Source: Hemicentrotus pulcherrimus (taxonomy: Eukaryota > Echinodermata > Echinoidea > Camarodonta > Strongylocentrotidae). From it: a DNA stretch of 10,607 nt. Positions 8,503 to 10,607 of the stretch are shown here, piece after piece. Under the pieces are notes generated by a model, which saw only the letters and a list, made by a program, of their open reading frames with translations, did not search any database and had not been told where the DNA came from. Each line of letters starts with the position of its first letter. The first letter of the stretch is position 1. The stretch covers positions 65,038-75,644 of the forward strand of contig BEXV01000440.1 of the NCBI GenBank assembly GCA_003118195.1. Direction: 5' to 3'. Position numbers and translations under genes: made by a program.

Positions 8503-8509
8503 ACTGAAA

Positions 8510-8532
8510 TTGAATTGAATTGAATTGAATTG
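8510..8532 (+). repeat. (TTGAA)n LINE tail
   Basis: About 4.6 units of TTGAA directly after the 3' UTR. Short-microsatellite tails mark the 3' end of CR1/L2-like LINEs, so this sets the right boundary of the insertion. Confidence 0.8.
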
Positions 8533-8590
8533 TAAATATGACATAAAATACGTAAAAATCGGGGGAAGGTTTTTTTCGCCATGTGCTCGT

Positions 8591-8790
8591 GTAGTCCCAT
8601 GTACATCATTCTGTGTACAGTGCTTGTAACTTTGCCAAGATTTGGCCAAATTTCTTATCATGTTGATGATTCCAGAACCTTGCAATGCACATGAATACTT
8701 ATAAACTAGATGATCAACCTTTTCTGATAGATTCCACACCGTTTTTTTCACAATGCAATCCCATGACCAGAACTCAACTTTATCTTTAAA
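8591..8790 (-). repeat. Dispersed repeat R1, copy b (longest)
   Basis: A 200-bp copy in minus orientation. Positions 8707-8790 are the near-identical partner of copy a (3074-3158). The rest (8591-8706) aligns with copy c through gtagtcccat, ctgtgta-agtgcttgtaact and gccaaatttctta. Similarity may run a little further left, to about 8578. On the minus strand one frame is open through the whole repeat and on to about 8464, with W-N-L-S-E-K-V-D-H-L-V-Y-K-Y. I do not recognise the peptide. Confidence 0.75.
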
Positions 8791-9161
8791 TAAATATAAG
8801 CGATAGGGGATTCGGAAAATGGGTCACGCCACTTTGTTCTATTCTCTATCAAGATTCAAGAGTATGCTGACGCCGTGTAGACCGATATAACAAGATGTAT
8901 TATCTTGTCATATCTTAGCCATTCATGAACCGTTCAATTGAAAATGAGCCTTCCGTGAATTGTGTGGTTTTGTTGTTTAACGGTAAAGACCAGTATTGGA
9001 AACGCCCCAATTTCGAAAAATGAAATGGAAGCTCTCATTACCAATCATGTGAAAGAATATGTTTTGATTAATACATGATGATACAAAAATTGCCGGGAAA
9101 CCGCCTACTAATTCATATACTTGGTAAATTTGTTTCTCGCCTCGTCTGTGAGAGATATAGG
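8791..9161. other. Spacer between R1 copies b and c
   Basis: This 371-bp stretch has no gene recognised. It contains a 13-bp imperfect inverted repeat with one mismatch (8884-8896 and 8902-8914, 5-nt loop). It could be internal to a larger repeat of which R1 copies are the ends, but this is untested. Confidence 0.3.
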
Positions 9162-9345
9162 GTAGTCCCATATAAATCTTTCTGTGTATAGTGCTTGTAA
9201 CTTAACGAAGAATGGGCCAAATTTCTTATAATTTTGATGAACCTTGCAGATGCTACATGCTAGATGATCAACCTTTTCTGATCGATTCCACAACGTTTCT
9301 TTCACAATGCAATCTCATGACCATAACTGGCCTTTACCTCTAAAA
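9162..9345 (-). repeat. Dispersed repeat R1, copy c (diverged)
   Basis: A 184-bp copy in the same orientation as copy b, starting at the shared gtagtcccat and ending beyond tgatcaaccttttctgat and caatgcaatc. It has roughly ten differences from copy a over the core, and small gaps against copy b elsewhere. The minus-strand frame keeps W-N-R-S-E-K-V-D-H-L but has a TGA just upstream of it. Older than copies a and b by divergence. Confidence 0.7.
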
Positions 9346-9593
9346 GAGACCATATTCCTTTTCAAGCTTATGATTTAAAGAGAATGTTACTTTTCAATGT
9401 ATGTTACATCTTTCGACAGCGAATCGACCTATCTGTGATTAATATTGACGTTCGGATTTGTTTAAGTTCCGTATGATTCCGCTGATTCTTTTAAATTTCA
9501 TGGATTTTGTTTTCTCTTGAATATATTTAATTACTTTTTTTCCTTCATTAAATCGAAAGAACGAGAATCCAGTTCGCGATAGTCTCCAATGAC
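9346..9593. other. Unassigned AT-rich spacer
   Basis: No repeat unit or coding pattern recognised between R1 copy c and the orphan open frame. Confidence 0.3.
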
Positions 9594-9848
9594 ATGTCGC
9601 CACAAAGCGTACAGAAAAGACGTACACGCAGAGTAAATGTCAGTAATACCATCATTTTCATTTTATTAGGATATTGCGAAAGCTATCGCAGACTTATTTT
9701 GAGGGGGAAAAATTATTATAGTTTACAAAACGTGGATAAAGATACCTTTGCAATGAAAGCAGTTTCCATGAATAGACCACGATCGTCAGTTGACTCGAAC
9801 ACAATTCTACTGCAGTGTTTGAAAGAGGCATCCGGCGAAAATTATTAA
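9594..9848 (+). other. Orphan 84-codon open frame
   Basis: ATG-initiated (G at -3) frame of 84 residues. The N-terminus is basic (K-R-R-T-R-R near residues 8-13), a short hydrophobic stretch F-I-L-L-G follows, and the C-terminal half is polar. No domain, signal peptide or family is recognised, and no splice sites clearly bound it. It ends just before the SINE. A frame of this length can occur by chance here; coding status is doubtful. Confidence 0.15.
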
Positions 9849-9855
9849 AAAGTAG

Positions 9856-10040
9856 GAGCATTTGGGGCTTGAATAGTAAGAGCTATTGATTCTAATAGGA
9901 GACGTCCAGGGTTTGGTTCTAATTGTCCGATGCTTGCATTCGAGGACAAGGGGTTTTGTCGACATTTGCCTTTCTTGACCCAGGTGTATGAAATAGGTGA
10001 CTGGCTATGATGGGGGTAATGATATTTGCCACGCCCTCAG
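9856..10040 (+). mobile_element. Decayed tRNA-derived SINE
   Basis: The segment reads as a tRNA-headed SINE, a non-autonomous element transcribed by RNA polymerase III and mobilised by a partner LINE. A box A-like stretch (gaatagtaagagc, 9871-9883) is followed by a box B-like ggttctaattg (9915-9925) in the T-arm position. A conserved-looking body follows, with cgaggacaaggggtttt and gacccaggtgtatgaaatag (from 9977), ctggctatga and gggggtaatg. This order (tRNA head, caaggca-like stretch, GACCCAGGTGTA core) recalls SINEs common in marine invertebrates. Substitutions in both promoter boxes suggest it is old. Exact ends and tail are not visible. The identification is from memory of the pattern. 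Confidence 0.5.
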
Positions 10041-10055
10041 GTGTTCCCTATGTTT

Positions 10056-10415
10056 TCAGAGTCTAATCGAGTAACAACAGACGAGGTTATTTGAGGTTAT
10101 GTTATACTACTGTATTTGCATAATTTGTATTTTGTTGCCATTTTTCTTCCATACATTTGCCAGGTTCTCAAGCTCCCATACAATTCAACTTTTTGTTTAT
10201 GACAGAGATTGTGGGATCTCCCCTGTTGTTTCAAATTCTAATCGACCAACAATAGAAACGGTCATATCAATTACATTATACTACGGAACATATATTTGCA
10301 TAATTATTATTTTGTCGCCATGTCTCTTCGATGCATTTTCCATTTTAGCAAGTTACCAAAGAAATCAACGTTTTGTTTTAATATGACAGATATTGTATAA
10401 TCCCCCCTGTTTCAT
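10056..10415. repeat. Diverged tandem duplication, period about 175-184 bp
   Basis: Two successive copies (about 10056-10230 and 10231-10415) share, in order: ctaatcga (10063 and 10238), ttatactac (10102 and 10276), atttgcataatt, ttttgt-gcca (10130 and 10310) and gacaga-attgt (10201 and 10385). The offset grows from 174-175 to 184 by small insertions. An open frame across both (10099-10386) looks incidental. It could be a pair of satellite-like monomers or a local duplication. Confidence 0.65.
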
Positions 10416-10590
10416 ATAGCTCTTGTTTTCCCCCTCTTTTCCTGTTCTTTAAAATCTGCTCTATTTACTCTGCCAATTTTTGTAGTTGATATCATCACAT
10501 TGAATAAGAATTATTTGTTTATTATTAAATGTGTGCAGAGGGGAAATTGATAGGATTAAGGTTTTATTTCCAAACTGATTTCATTGCATC
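10416..10590. other. Unassigned AT-rich flank
   Basis: Nothing recognised: pyrimidine-rich to about 10440, then AT-rich. Confidence 0.3.
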
Positions 10591-10607
10591 AAAGATAAAC
10601 TTGAGTT
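10591..10607 (+). repeat. Dispersed repeat R1, copy e (cut by window end)
   Basis: aaagataaacttgagtt matches the first bases of R1 with one mismatch, and the window ends inside it. With only 17 bp visible, chance similarity is possible. Confidence 0.3.

Larger units (their letters stand above)
7764..8509 (+). other. LINE 3' UTR
   Basis: Non-coding part of the LINE between the end of the broken ORF and the tail. It is strongly pyrimidine-biased on the element's sense strand at 7798-7920 and again at about 8170-8310. It holds the (TC)12 run, the 60-bp repeat pair and the poly(A) signal listed separately. Pyrimidine-rich 3' UTRs occur in several LINE clades and can be involved in template recognition; that role here is inference. 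Confidence 0.7.
5513..8532 (+). mobile_element. 5'-truncated non-LTR retrotransposon (CR1/L2/Jockey-type LINE)
   Basis: One LINE copy, about 3.0 kb, inserted between R1 sequences. The 5' end is lost within the endonuclease domain, the usual result of incomplete target-primed reverse transcription. Then come reverse transcriptase, C-terminal domain, a 3' UTR of about 740 bp, AATAAA and a (TTGAA)n tail. The G+C content of the coding part is clearly higher than the flanks. The exact 5' junction is uncertain within 5513-5540, and I see only a weak candidate target-site duplication (gtaaac-type at about 5519 against gtaaat after the tail). A microsatellite tail rather than poly(A) is typical of the CR1/L2-like clades, but the clade is not settled by eye. 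Confidence 0.85.

Noticed and set aside
10099..10386. 95-codon open frame across the tandem duplication
   Set aside because: It is hydrophobic through AT-rich composition and spans two repeat copies. Nothing resembling a domain is visible.
1..10607. CRISPR array, operon or prokaryotic defence system
   Set aside because: There is no array of short spaced repeats and no adjacent same-strand long genes. Introns, LINEs and a SINE show a eukaryotic genome.

Overview
This is a eukaryotic, probably metazoan, genomic window. It is AT-rich, with an intron-split class A (rhodopsin-like) GPCR on the minus strand and several generations of retrotransposon debris. The repeat flavour suggests a marine invertebrate, and an echinoderm such as a sea cucumber is my best guess: a LINE ending in a (TTGAA)n tail, a tRNA-headed SINE with a GACCCAGGTGTA-type core, and an L1/Tx1-like LINE relic. 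That guess is an inference, not proven.

Layout. Positions 174-4091 (minus) hold one apparently intact two-exon GPCR gene. Exon 1 (3885-4091) encodes TM1-TM2 and exon 2 (174-935) encodes TM3-TM7 and the tail. A 2949-bp phase-0 GT-AG intron separates them and splices to a 322-residue protein. The intron carries, on the plus strand, a decayed L1/Tx1-type reverse transcriptase (about 1513-2566). It also holds a long foldback palindrome (2621-2950) and one copy of an unnamed dispersed repeat, called R1 here (3074-3158). Positions 4092-5488 lie upstream of the GPCR and have no gene I can recognise. They hold a short minus-strand open frame (4786-5091) and a small pyrimidine tandem repeat.

Positions about 5513-8532 are a single 5'-truncated non-LTR retrotransposon of the CR1/L2/Jockey kind on the plus strand. 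It contains the end of the endonuclease domain, a full reverse transcriptase with Y-V-D-D and a C-terminal domain. At least five frameshifts and two nonsense codons break it. A long pyrimidine-rich 3' UTR, AATAAA and a (TTGAA)n tail follow. Positions 8591-9345 carry two further R1 copies in minus orientation. From 9346 to the end there are an 84-codon orphan open frame, a decayed tRNA-derived SINE, a diverged tandem duplication of about 175-184 bp and the start of another R1 copy.

The only convincing functional gene is the GPCR; everything else recognisable is mobile-element sequence or unassigned. I found no prokaryotic-style operon, CRISPR array, defence system or other new multi-gene system. 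The most interesting unnamed items are the R1 family and the intronic foldback.
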